Assembly: GCA_015178975.1 (NCBI GenBank)
Contig: WHVD01000023.1
Location: 62,001 to 126,000, forward strand
Direction of reading: 5' to 3'
DNA length: 64,000 nt
Source of the DNA: Hysterangium stoloniferum
Taxonomy: Eukaryota; Basidiomycota; Agaricomycetes; Hysterangiales; Hysterangiaceae
The position numbers and the translations under genes were made by a program. The notes beneath the pieces were generated by a model. That model did no database searches, was not told where the DNA came from, and saw only the letters and a list, made by a program, of their open reading frames with translations. Below, piece after piece: positions 43,780 through 55,282 of this stretch (position 1 is its first letter; every line of letters starts with the position of its first letter).

Positions 43780-46297
43780 ATTATTAGATTCGATAAATAG
43801 TTTTGTAAGCTCTGAGGAGAGTGGGGGTGTTATGAAGGTCATTGCCGTTTAACCAGGTGTCCTCTTCCAGTCCATATCCTTTCCATCGAACTTGGAAAAG
43901 AAGTCAATTTCGATGCTTTTTGTGCCCTACTATAGCTTCTACTTAGTACTCCTCATTGTTATGATCGAGTTCCTGAGGATTCTCAAGTAGTTCCCTTGCT
44001 CCGAATTCCTTAGAGGAGAGGTGGTACTTTTTAACATGATCTCGGTTGATCACTGGATGTAGTTGGTATTCTCAGGGAATGCAGAGTCAAAAGACTTGAG
44101 GATTGATCTTCTCCAAGACTTCGAACGGTCCTATTCGTCTTTGTATATGTAAGTTTCCTCCCAGGTCCTTTGGCTTCGATAAGCTTGAGGGAATGGGGAT
44201 TGATTAGGATGTAATCTCCTTCTGAGATATCTTCCACTGGTCTCCTTTTCTTATTGTAGCAGCAAGCTTGTGCTTCTTGTGCTCGTGCAATCGAGTCCCA
44301 TGCCATCTGTCGATGGTTTTCCAATTCTAAAATCCATTGATCGGCTAACGGGCTATTGGACAATTCCCTGGGAACCATGGGGTCATCCCCTCCTAAGCAG
44401 TGAGACATTCCTCTCGGTAGGTATCCCATAAGCAAGAAGGCTGGTGTGTAACTTGTGGAATTGTGAAGAGTGGTGGATTCTGACCGCTCAATATACGAAG
44501 AATAGTGTTTATTCAACTACTATTAGAGAGTATTGACCGTCAGTACAATACTATAGATTACTAGACTGTTAGTACTAGTATAAGAACACACTGTACGCCT
44601 CAAGAGCAACTGTATAGTTGCTCGTGATGGCTTAGAACAGTAAGATAATGAGTTGACCTTTTACAGTACAACTAGTAGCTAGAAATAAGTAAGACACTCA
44701 GCTAAAGACTGAGTATCTAGGATAGAGTAATAGTAGCGCGAGTCGACTACAGTATCGACGAGCGCAAAGTCTTGAAAGCGGAACTCAACCTTAGCGGTTC
44801 GAGTCCAAAAGGCTATTAGTAGACTAGAGAATGCTACCCTTATGGTAGCTGAGATACTACCCTTGACACCTCTCGCTATTCGACGTCTGAGTCGTTACAA
44901 GGTGGTGTCTGCTGGGTAAAAGTTGTCTGAGTTTTAATTGGTGCTGAGTGCACCCACAAGTATACACAATGCTTCGAACTAATGAAATATGCGATATTCG
45001 AAGAATATGAAAGATAGTAAAATATGAATAGAATATGTAAAATATAAATGAAATAAAAGGAGTGTTTTACCACAATGAAACTGTGGTAAAAGCATACTCC
45101 TCACAGGAACTCTGAACCGTTGAATTGTAGGTATGAGCCACTCCCTGAGTCCACTTGGACCATTCCTCTTTCAAAGAGGTGCAATATGCTCTGAGCATTT
45201 GTTCAATGATGGCATTGGCATTCTCCGTTTGACCGTCAGTTTGAGGATGATGAGACGAAGATACCACAAGGGCGCTTCCGTATACCTTGCAAACTTCTCT
45301 CCAGAACCTACAGGTCCATCTCTTGTCTCGATCACAGATTATCCTTGAAGGTAAGCCAAAAGGAGCGGCTACTTTATTCACGAAGATTCGAGTGAATCCT
45401 TCCACAGATAGATCTGAAGTAGTGGGCTCACAAATTAAGAAACATGTGAGTTTATCCACAGTGACAAAGATGGCGGAGTAGGCACCCTCTGTAGAAGAAG
45501 GCAATCCGGGAATCAGGTCCATTGAGACAAATGGCCTCAAAGGTACATCCATGGGTTGGAGAGCTCCCTGTCAAGCGGAACAATCAACCTTAGTTTTCTG
45601 GCATATGTCACAGCTGTGAGCATACACCACACAGTCCTGTAACATCCTCGGCCAGAAAAACTGATCCTTCATGAGTCAGAAAAGTCTGTGGCCGCCTGCA
45701 TGAGCTCCTTCGAAGGGGTTGTCATGGATCAATTTGAGTATGTTTGAAGTCATGCTGCTAGGCACACATATTTGACTTTTCCAGTCCGAATATTGAAAGA
45801 ATAATAGTTTATTCTTGCCGATGAAATAGTGCGAGGGGGTAGCTACCATATTTGGGGAAATGGGATCGGCGGCATAATGATTTCTGAAGGTGGGATCTTT
45901 CTGATATCCGTCACGAAGTTTCTTGACATAATTCTCATCAATTTCTATGAGTAATTGGGGGTTCGAGAGATTAAAGGTCACCTCGTCAGTTTCATCATTT
46001 CTGGGGAGGTTGTGTAAATCCCATTTCATTTGGGAGACTTCTTCCATTGTCCCAACTGGTTTGACTAACTCCTGGTGAGTGAGGAAGACAGCCTTTTCCA
46101 CTGGTTTGTTCTCCCATAATGTCTCGTTGTCATTCCGGTTGTGAGAGTCTGCTACGATCGGTAAAAGGTCATCTCTCATGGGACTAGCACAGTCAGGTAC
46201 TCGAGGAAGTCTAGATAGTGGGTCAACATTGCTGTGTTCCCGCCCCACTTGATGTAAGATTTCCAGACCAGGGTATGCAGCATATACTGCCCCCCAT
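43780..46297 (-). pseudogene. Integrase and chromodomain of copy 2
   Basis: Minus strand. 46248-45676 covers the linker before integrase and its HHCC start (VDPLSRLPRVP, IHDNPFEGAHAGGHRLF). 45552-45106 is the catalytic core (SMDLIPGLPSS, FGLPSRIICDRDKRWTCRFW, SSHHPQTDGQTENANA). After the solo LTR, 44461-44031 is the GPY/F region. About 43960-43780 is the chromodomain. TGA occurs at the SA-stop-QGAL site (about 45578), the same site as in copy 1. Confidence 0.88.
44462..45105 (-). mobile_element. Solo LTR, mosaic of families B and C (644 bp)
   Basis: Inserted between integrase codons with target duplication ggaat (44457-44461) and ggaac (45106-45110), one mismatch. The part 44462-about 44930 follows family B (compare the reverse of 46440-46940). 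The part about 44930-45105 follows family C, including ccacaatgaaactgtggtaa and the TGTGAGGAGTATGC start. Confidence 0.85.
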
Positions 46298-46940
46298 TGT
46301 GAAGGGTATGCATATATGCATAATTGGACTAAGGAATAATAGTTGGATTATAGTATTTTATTATTTACTTTTTATTTTCTTCATTTACATTCTTTCTATA
46401 TTTTGAGCATACCCTTATTTTGTAGTTTGAAGCTTTGTGTATACGTATGGGCGCTCTTGGCGCCAAACGATAGACACTTTTCACCCAGCAGACACCACCT
46501 CGTAAACGACCCAGACGTCGAATAGCGAGAGGTGTCAAGGGTAAAGTCTCAACTACCTATAAAGGTAGTGTTCTCTCACATACTAACGTACTTTGAACTT
46601 GAACTGCAAAGGTCGAGTTCCCCTCTAAGGTCTTTGCACTCGTTGACACTATAGTCGACTCACGCTACTATATCTTTACTTTAGATATTCAGCTTCTCGT
46701 TGATTATTTATCTTGCGTCTAGCTACGAGTTGTACCGTGAAGGTCAACTCTTTCCTTCTCTCATTCTAGCCATCAAGAGCAACTGTACAGTTGCTCTTGA
46801 GACGCATAGTGTGTCTCCTTACTAGTACTGCCAGTCTAGTAATCTATGGTATTGTACTGTACGGTCAATACCTACTAATAGTAGTTGAATAAACACTATT
46901 CTTCATATATTGAACGGTCAGAATCTAGCGACTCTTCACA
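46298..46940 (+). mobile_element. 5' LTR, family B (643 bp)
   Basis: TGTGAAGGGTATGC ... GCGACTCTTCACA, followed by gtggtgatctgggccgg. Contains the inverted repeat caagagcaactg tacagttgctcttg at about 46773-46799. Confidence 0.95.
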
Positions 46941-47017
46941 GTGGTGATCTGGGCCGGACCGTTCTTTTCCTACGAAGAAAGATCTTATTATTGGACTACT
47001 AAAACTCGAACATGTGA

Positions 47018-49201
47018 ATGACTACGGGCAAGAACCAAACACCTAGGTCTTCATCAGCTCCGAGTAGCTCCATGCCTCATCAAAAATCCGCTAATTTGGA
47101 ACCACCCCGTAATGTCACCTTGAGGAAGTCTTCGTTGACTCTCCAAGGATCAACTCCTCTGGAGGATCCTTCCAGAGTAGTAGCGGATTCGTCAACGAAC
47201 ATTCCACCCGACCCACCTGAAGAACGCTCGTCACTCGGGCAGTCGAACACCCCTGGAGCCAACGTTGAGGCTGGTCGAGCACCCTCGCCTGTTCTCAGGT
47301 TCCCTCCGAGACAGGTTATTCTCAAGCAGTTCCTTGGAGGTCATATGATCTATGCTCAGCCCATCGACTTACAATGGGATATGTACTACACCGATTGAAT
47401 CTCCGATGATCTGGTTACCCCCTTTGTAAAGGAGTACAATACGGATTACCCCATTTTACCAGTGACTGTAGCAGTGTGGTTAGGTCGTTACCAGGCGATC
47501 TTATCGGCGCGATATTTATTCACATGACCAGGGAACCTTGAGGACTTGACCCGGTCGATTCCTGAATGGTCGAATGAGGTGACTACCGCTACAGAAGGTG
47601 GAAGAAGGATTCTCAAGCAGGAGGTGTTTTCTCTATTCCTTGAAGCACTTCGTACGCATGATGATGCATTGCAGATCCTGCACATCCTGCTCGGCGGAGA
47701 CCATGTCATGCCTAAGGTTGACTACCAGTACATGTATATCTGCATGTTGGAGGAGTCTCTCAATGGAGTCACGCCAAATCTGCCATTTGTGTACTTCACT
47801 CTAAGGGGTCGGCTGAAACGAAATCAAAGAAGACTTGATAAGATGGTTTTAGAGGTACTCCTCCCCTATAACGACTCGATTCAGGTCCCCGATTCGCCTA
47901 TCTCCACAACTGATTCATTCGTTCGCAACCTAAATGGGTCTCCAGATACTCGTTTCCTATCTTCTCTCAACCGTCCTGTGATAATGGAGGACTTTCCGCT
48001 GGACTTGAGGATGCAGGTGATAGAACGCCTTCAAGAAAAGAGAATTGAGGTCTGTGCTCCCTTTCATCAACCTCAGCCGCGTCGACTCCTGAACACGATG
48101 GAGATGGAGAGATGAATCACGATGGAATCTGGTCCCACGCCTTTTCAGGGAGATCCTCGCTCTCGCGTCGCATTTGAGGGAGTTCCCAACAGCCCTAACG
48201 TCGGGAACGAAGTGACCACTGTCAGAAATCGATCAGTCGCCAGCAAGGGTCGACCGTCCTTCTCTACAGCGTTCACTGAGGGTATAGCTGGCCCAGTTGC
48301 TGGTCGAGGATCGCTGAATCCAGATGGTCCCCGCCATTCACTGCCGATCACTTCAAATCCCTTCTTGCCATCAGGAGGACCCCCTAGTGATTCATCCGGG
48401 AGTTCGAACACTTCAGACCGAGGAGGGAACTCGGGACGTGGGGAGTGCCACAATAGAGTGCCTAACACCCCTTTTCGAACTCCAATGCGGTCTCAAGCTA
48501 GCGCGCTTATTGATGACTTACCTAAGGACAAGAAGATCACTCTTAACACCAGCGACCTCAAGATCAAATGGTCTGACCTCCCTGAATACGATGGAGCCCA
48601 ATCCAAGGCCTTGGACTATATCATGGACATCATGAGTCTTGCGGAGATATCAGACTCTTTGAGTGTGATGTTAGGACTCGCTCTGCCAAGACGACTTACG
48701 GGAAACGCTAAGGTTTGGTGGAGCACCCTAGACTGTGAGCATCGTACTGAATTCAGTCAATCTCATGGGTCATTTCTTTGGGGCATTGTGGAAGGATTGC
48801 TTGGAACTCACTGGCGTGAATCCTTGGCCTTAGAATGGGAAGCCATGAAATTTTGACAAGTTGGTCACGATCGCGAGACACCCGTCCACTATATCCAACA
48901 GAGAGTTAAACTCTATCATTTTTTGTACGGGTTCCACCAGGACAGAGGAGATGAGACATGCAGACTCATTCTCACACTGCCTACGGAATGGCTCTACCTT
49001 CTTCAAGGACAACCCATCGACAATATCATGAGTTTGCAGACTTATGCTAATAACCTGCAAGAAGCTCTGATTAATGCTTGGGTCCAAACACACCGGGAAC
49101 GTTACAGGTTCCAGAAACTGCGTGTAATGTTAGCAGAGGGTCAGGAAGTAGATTTTAGAATCACTGACGACTTCTCTTCACCTAACGAAGGTTCTCGTTA
49201 G
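47018..49201 (+). pseudogene. Gag, single frame with four TGA codons
   Basis: One frame from MTTGKNQTPRSSSAP to 49201, interrupted only by TGA at 47396, 47525, 48113 and 48854. The stop at 47396 stands where the family C gag (32834) has Arg (YYTSRVS); 47525 stands where it has Trp (FTWPG). The capsid part is about 48560-49190 (LPEYDGAQSKALDYIMDI, LTGNAKVWWSTL). The frame ends at TAG 49199 near the zinc knuckle, which is read one base further on. Confidence 0.85.
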
Positions 49202-50296
49202 TGAGACTAATGAGAGAGGCTCGACGAGAAGGACCATCCCTGACATCGCTAATCCAACGCAGGGAAAGTGTCACGGAAAAATGTTCTTCGAGAGGAGTAA
49301 CAAGAAGAGCGCGGTCAAACCCACCAAGGAATGTTGGATATGCGGAAGTCCGGAGCATTTCAAGATAGACTGTCCTCAAGCTGGCAAAATGTCTCATTAT
49401 GTCTCTATCAACAAATGCTCCGCACAGGATATGTCGGAGGAAGCTGAGGAGCAAAGGTTATATGAAGCGGTTCATGGACTATCTATACAAGAACAAGTAA
49501 ATAGCTCTGATGACAAATTGACTTTTGTTTCCATTTATGCGCCCCAAGTCGGAGACACATTAGTAAGGGAGGAAAATCGAATGACTAGTGAAGCTCTTCT
49601 GTCTGAAGTTTACTTATCCATACTCGCCGCAGATTTCTTCGAAAAGGGAGACCGATTGAGTGCTCATCGGCAGGACCTTGAAGGCCTGACCGAGAAGCAT
49701 GAGCAGACCGGAGATTCTCATGAACAAATCAGCTCAAACTCGCTCTGTTCGCCTGGAACTGACGTTGACACATTCCCATTTGATCCTGGAAACCCCCCCG
49801 ACTTACTACCGTACGAGGACTCGGATTCGGAGGACGGCGACAATGACACGGTATTGGATTCCCCTTCGAAGCATATTCCTTGTCGAAGTGAGTGCAGGAA
49901 TGTAATCTTGTCCCTGCGCAAGGAAAGTAAGAGGCCTAGAATCCAATACCCTCGTCCCAGTCGACTGATGAAGGAGGATACTACGATCCTTTATCGAAAA
50001 CGGGATCCTCCCAGTGGTTACTCTAGCATAGGAGTTGCAGCGCTCCATGTTTTCGGTCATGTAGGAACTCCCGATTCACCCGAATGCGTTAAAGTTCGAA
50101 TGGACACGGGAGCGGATCTTTCCCTTATATCGGAGGAATTCTACAAGGGGCTGCAGGGCATATATAAGTTGAAACAAGGACTCAAGTTGCGTCTAATCCA
50201 GCTCACGGGTAACGCTAAGGTTATCGGATATGTTAATATTCCTATTTACCTGGAGGACAACAGCGGAACGTTACTGAAGTTCGCGGCGGAAACTTA
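49200..50296 (+). pseudogene. Nucleocapsid zinc knuckle and protease start
   Basis: In the +1 frame relative to gag, open from 49200. CCHC knuckle CWICGSPEHFKIDC (about 49332-49373), acidic linker, then aspartic protease with RMDTGADLSLI (about 50097-50130) and LIQLTGNAKVIGYVNI. It stops at TAA 50294. Compared with 100-400 of the window, the rest of protease (the ILLGEDF region) is deleted, and the next frame resumes at RT linker sequence. The gag-to-this frame change could be a +1 recoding site, as known for Ty3, or a decay indel. Confidence 0.8.
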
Positions 50297-53155
50297 ATTC
50301 ATGACCCCGCTCGTTGGGCTCACAAGCCCAGGTCACTTGAGGAGAAAGGTTTAATGGCAGCAGGCGTGACCAAGATCGCACACCTTATCAAAAGTCTCTC
50401 TCAACTTGAGGAGGACCGTCAAGTCGCCTCAGAGAGGCCTAAGCCACCTGTTGAACCAGAGATTGCGGACAATTTCGAACCGCCTGGTCCTAAGACGGCT
50501 GCAGTGGCTGATAATGAGAAATTTGCCTCAGAGGATCTTCACAAGCTAGTCAACTTGGGACCAGATATACCAACGGAGGTCCTGCCACGTCTCAGGTCAG
50601 TTTTGACTGAGAACGTTAAGGCTTTCGGAGTCGACAGACGGTTAGGGCAAGTGGAATGTAGAGTCCCTGTCCCCTTGAAAGAGGGTGCCCAGCCCATATC
50701 CATGCCTATGTTCCCTTCGTCCCCTGCCAATAGGAGAGTTATAGACGAGCAAATGGATACCTGGTTCGAACAGGGTGTCATTGAGCCATCTAAAAGCCCC
50801 TGGGGGGCGCCAGCCTTTGTAGTATATCGCAATGGTAAACCACGGGTGGTCATCGACTATCGGAAACTTAATCATCTCACTGTTCCAGATGAATTCCCTT
50901 TACCACGTCAATCGGAGATCATGCAAGTGCTGTCGGGATCAAATGTTCTTTCTTCTTTCGATGCGCTAGCTGGGTTTACTCAATTAGAAATGTTGGAGGA
51001 TGATAAGCCCAAAACAGCCTTTAGATCTCATAGAGGGCTGTGGCAATTTAAAAGGATGCTGTTCAGGCTCAGAAACGGCCCCTCCACATTTCAGCACATC
51101 ATGCAAACAGTCTTAGCACCCTACTTGTGGATGTTTTGTCTAGTCTACATCGATGACATAGTCATATTCTCTAAGAACTGGGATGATCATTTGCTCCACC
51201 TGAATCAGGTGCTTGGCGCCATCGCTTTGGCCGGTATCACTCTCTCTCCCAAGAAATGTTTTATCGGATATAATTCGATCTTGTTGTTGGGTCATAAAGT
51301 ATCCAGGTTGGGCTTTTCGACCCATCAAGAGAAAGTTCGCGCTATATTGGAACTGGCCCCACCCACTAAGGTCTCTGAACTACAATGGTTTCTTGGAATG
51401 GTCCTTTACTTTTCGGCGTATATACCATTCTATTCATGGATGGTGTCCCCTTTATTTTCGCTCCTAAAAAAGGGAACACCCTGGACGTGGACCGCTGAAC
51501 ACGTCTGAGCTTATGAGGATGTTAAAACCGCACTAGGATCAGCACCAGTGCTGGGACATCCAGTTAGTGGGATGCCCTATTGATTGTATACGGATGCTTC
51601 GGACTTTGCCTTAGGTTGTTGTCTCCAACAAGTCCAGAAGATGGCTTTAGGAGACTTGATGGACACTAAAATCTATGCCCAAGCCAAGTTAGCCTTTGAC
51701 CGTGTGCAGGATGTGCCATCCTTTGTTCATCGGTACAAAACTAAACAGCCCGAGATTGAGTGGTTGGATTCATGGGGACCCACTTTTGAGGCGACCGAAG
51801 TTACCATTGAACGAGTCATTGCATACTGGAGTCGCACACTGAAAAGCGCTGAACGTAACTATTCTGCCACTGAACGAGAAGCGTTAGCAGCAAAGGAGGG
51901 ACTAGTCCACTTCCAACCCTTTATTGAAGGTGAACACGTTCTACTCATTACGGACCATGCAGCTCTGCAATGGGCTAGATCGTACGAGAACACTAATTGT
52001 TGACTAGCCGCATGGGGGGCGATATACGCTGCATTTCCAGGTCTCGAAATTTTACATCGAGCAGGAAGAGTTCACAGTAACGTGGACCCATTGTCCAGAC
52101 TCCCTCGGGTACCAGCCTTCGTGAGCCCTATTAGAGATGATTTACAAGCTATCACCTCGACCTCTATGGACAAAAGCACTGAGGAAAAACTATGGAAGGA
52201 CAAACCTGCTAAGAAGGCGGTCTTCTCCATCATAAATGATTCCATGGAACCTTTTGGAGTAACTCAGAAGGTTTGACAGTCGGAATAGGATTTTCATAAT
52301 GCAGTGAGGGACGATCAGGAGGACGAGTCCGACTTTGCACTGCGTCATCCTCAGCTGCTAATCAGTATCAAGGAGGGATATATAAAGAAATTTCTAGAAG
52401 GATACTCGAAGGACCCAGTCTTCAGAAACCTCTACGCTCTAGATACCCCCTCACCCAATGCGGTTGTTACTCCTTCTCACTACTTTGTAGGAGCAAACAA
52501 ACTCCTGTACTTTCGTGACTCGGACTGGAAAAGTCGAGTTTGCGTGCCCAGAACCATGACTAGTTCTATTTTAAGATTGGTACATGATAATCCTTTTGAG
52601 GGAGCGCACGCCAGAGGTCAGTGGTTGTTCAACCTAATGAAAGACCGGTTCTTTTGGCCAAAAATGCTGCAAGATTGCATGTCATACGTGTGTACCTGCG
52701 ACATCTGCCAAAAGACCAAAATTGATCGCACTGCTCGTCAAGGAGCTCTCAGACCTGCTGACGTACCTTTTAGGCCTTTCGAAGTAGTGTCTATGGACCT
52801 GATCACTGGACTACCTGACTCGGGAAAGGATATGTATTCAGCAGTTTTCGTCGCCGTTGATAAATTAACGCGTTTTGCTATTACAATACCTACTTTCTCG
52901 AACCTTACGGCTGAAGGATTTGCATGAATGTTTGTTAAACAGGTGGCCAGCCCCTTCGGACTACCCTCTCGAATAATCTGCGATCGGGACAAGAGATGGA
53001 CCTGCAGGTTCTGGCGGGAAGTCTGTAAGATTTACGGCACCACCCTTGCGGTATCTTCTGCCCATCATCCCCAAACGGATGGACAGACGGAGAATATGAA
53101 TGCGACCATAGAACAAATGCTTCGAGCCTATTGTGCTTCTGCTAAGGAGAGCTGG
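50297..53155 (+). pseudogene. Reverse transcriptase, RNase H and integrase, one frame with six stops
   Basis: RT about 50640-51290: WGAPAFVVYRNGKPRVVIDY, FDALAGFTQLEM, and the catalytic YIDD at 51146-51157. RNase H: LYTDASDFALG (51584), NYSATEREALAAKEG, LLITDHAALQW. An extra ~55-residue segment (about 51640-51810) sits inside RNase H. I know this from other mushroom gypsy elements. Integrase: CDICQKTK (52702), SMDLITGLPDS (52792), HHPQTDGQTENMN (53060). Stops are TGA 51506, 51581, 52001, 52274, 52925 and TAG 52286. Where copies can be compared, 52001 and 52925 replace Arg. The frame is otherwise intact to the nested LTR. Confidence 0.92.
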
Positions 53156-54193
53156 TGTTACGACCGTGTCGTAACCCATGTCGCAACCCGATGGTCTCCG
53201 AGAATACTACCGTCTATCGATGTTCCAAGTTATTGATCAAGTCATCATTTCGGCAACCTTCGGAACACCGACACTGACGTATACCTTCGCGGCGATCAAA
53301 CCTCGTTTACGCCCCTGTCAAATATACTCTACCATCTGGTTATGCTTTGATACGTCCCCTTTCATTATGATGATCTGTTTTACTCTATGTTTCACATATG
53401 CCCATATATACCTGTAGCCCGTGGACTATTCCCTTTTCTCGTAATTCCGCTCTCGGCTAAATCTCAGCTTCCGATCTTATCGTAACTTTCCGGTTCCTAG
53501 TCAAGCTTATTTGTCAATGCCGTTTTCCGCTCTTCCCTTAGTTAGTAGTTTCTAGACGCCGATAACCCATATATAAACCCGCTGTAATGTAACTACTAGA
53601 CAATCAGAATATCGAATCAGAATATCGACTTAGAATATCGACTTAGAATATCGACTTAGATCGACTTATATATCCCTCTAATTTCCGACTCCATTATCTA
53701 TTCACGACCACCACATTCCGACTCCATCCGATTTACGATTCAACCTACATTCCGACTCTCAGTCCCCGACACTCTCAGTCTCCGACTCTCAGTCCCCGAC
53801 TGTCTCAGTCCCCGACTGTCTCAGTCTCCGACTGTCTCAGTCTCCGACTGTCTCAGTCTCCGACTGTCTCAGTCTCCGACTGTCTCAGTCTCCGACTGTC
53901 TCAGTCTCCGACTGTCTCAGTCTCCGACTGTCTCAGTCTCCGACTGTCTCAGTCTCCGACTCTCTCAGCCTCCGACTCTTGGTCTCCGACCCCTCAACCC
54001 AACCCTCAACTTATCCTTCGGTTTCCGATCGGTAGTTTACCGAGAGGTTTACTTGACAGGACTAGTTTTCGCCCGCCCGAAATTTAAGGACACCTGACGG
54101 TAACTTGCGAGGGCGCAGCACATAAGCTGAAGCCAAGTCCTTCCGTTCGGTCCCTGTCGGTCTGCCGACATCCGTCAGTTTCTGCTCTTAACA
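53156..54193 (+). mobile_element. Solo LTR, family D with minisatellite (1038 bp)
   Basis: Starts TGTTACGACCGTGTCGTAAC and ends TTCTGCTCTTAACA. Perfect target duplication gctgg at 53151-53155 and 54194-54198. It is about 300 bp longer than the sister at 3469-4209, largely because of the repeats at 53600-53990. Contains the core motif cacataagctgaagccaag at 54119. Removing it restores the integrase frame. Confidence 0.95.
53600..53990 (+). repeat. Minisatellites inside the solo LTR
   Basis: About 53605-53665 has 15-bp atatcgacttagaat units. About 53755-53970 has a 16-bp unit, ctcagtctccgactgt, in roughly a dozen near-identical copies with cccc/ctcc variants at the left end. Confidence 0.93.
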
Positions 54194-54198
54194 GCTGG

Positions 54199-54921
54199 TC
54201 CCAATGGATTGAGGTGGTAGTCCACGCGTACAACTCAACCGTTCACAGTTCAACGAACTATGCTCCGGCCTTCTTATTAATGGGATACCTCCCAAGAGGG
54301 ATGTCTCGAGTTCTAGGAGGTGACGAACCCCTAGTTCCTAGAGAACTATCAGACAGCCCTTTGGCCGACCAATGGATTCTTGAACTAGAGAATCACCGAC
54401 AGATGGCTCGGGATTCCATTGCTCGAGCCCAAGAGATTCAAGCACGAGCGTATAACAAGAAGCAAAGACCCGTAGAAGATATCTCCGAGGGAGACTTCGT
54501 ATTGGTAAACCCTCACTCTCTCGAACTGGTGGAAGTCAAGGGAATGGGGAAGAAACTAATACAAAGAAGGATTGGACCATTCGAGGTCCTTGAGAAATTG
54601 AACTCTCAAGTGTTTAGGCTTAAGATTCCCCCGGAGTATCCGATGCATCCAGTCATTAATCGGGATCATCTGCAGAAATATCAACCTTCTCCTCCCAACC
54701 TAGGTCCAAGACCCCAACTTGAGAACCTAAGAGAGTTGAAATCAGATCACGAAGAATATGAAGTCGAAGCTATTGTTGGACATAGAAAACAGCGAAATCG
54801 TCTGCTATTTAGGGTGCGCTGGAAAGATTATGGACCCGAGGAGGATTCGTGGTTAAGCAGCACTAACCTCAGAAATGCTCCGGCACTTCTGAGGGCATAC
54901 AAGGTGCTGTTCAAAATTTAA
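54199..54921 (+). CDS. Integrase C-terminus and chromodomain (end of pol)
   Basis: An open frame continuing integrase after the solo LTR: YNSTVHSSTNYAPAFLLMGY, GPY/F module QRRIGPFEVLEKLNSQVFRL, then chromodomain EYEVEAIVGHRKQ, RWKDYGPEEDSWLSSTNLRN. It stops at 54919. Chromodomains of this position guide integration to marked chromatin in chromoviruses. The GPY/F and chromodomain show no nonsense codon here, unlike upstream pol. Confidence 0.9.
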   Translation, partial: SQWIEVVVHAYNSTVHSSTNYAPAFLLMGYLPRGMSRVLGGDEPLVPRELSDSPLADQWILELENHRQMARDSIARAQEIQARAYNKKQRPVEDISEGDFVLVNPHSLELVEVKGMGKKLIQRRIGPFEVLEKLNSQVFRLKIPPEYPMHPVINRDHLQKYQPSPPNLGPRPQLENLRELKSDHEEYEVEAIVGHRKQRNRLLFRVRWKDYGPEEDSWLSSTNLRNAPALLRAYKVLFKI

Positions 54922-55282
54922 CGGGATATATGCGCTCAAGGAATCATCTATTCTATCATTTATTCCATTTCTTTCATAACTTCCTTTCAGAAATATCTCA
55001 GTCATTCAACGAGCCATCTCATTGGCTTTTATTCTCTTTCATTTTTCTATCCCTCCGGTCGATTGGGAGAACCACTAATTGGCGGCGGACACATTTATCC
55101 AAAACCCAGCCACAATTAATGAATTTTATTTAACGACCAACCGAGCGGAGTTTCAATTCAATATATATATAAAAAAAAGTACACGTAAATTTGCATAAAT
55201 TTTCTTTATCTTTCATACCACGTCCTTCACCTATCTACAGCCCTTCCCTCTACCTTCAACTTCACCACTTTATCGTGCTACA
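54922..55282 (+). other. Spacer between pol and the third ORF
   Basis: 361 bp, T- and A-rich. Contains tatatatataaaaaaaagtac at about 55162-55184, similar in place to the attaatataaaatatg before the third ORF of copy 1 (2650). It could hold an internal promoter or an acceptor for a spliced RNA; nothing decisive is visible. Confidence 0.4.

Larger units (their letters stand above)
40513..46297 (-). mobile_element. Inverted chromodomain gypsy element with third ORF, copy 2 (left part)
   Basis: Read on the minus strand from right to left: integrase, chromodomain, third ORF, polypurine tract, 3' LTR (41145-40513). It is interrupted by a solo LTR (44462-45105) and by the whole element 46298-58071; its RNase H continues at 58077-58456. 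Gag and RT are not present beyond that point, so it is 5'-truncated. Left flank ctgag (40508-40512). Confidence 0.88.

Noticed and set aside
53755-53970. Possible telomere-like or CRISPR-like repeat
   Set aside because: Contiguous 16-bp units without spacers, bounded by a solo LTR with a clean duplication. It is a minisatellite.
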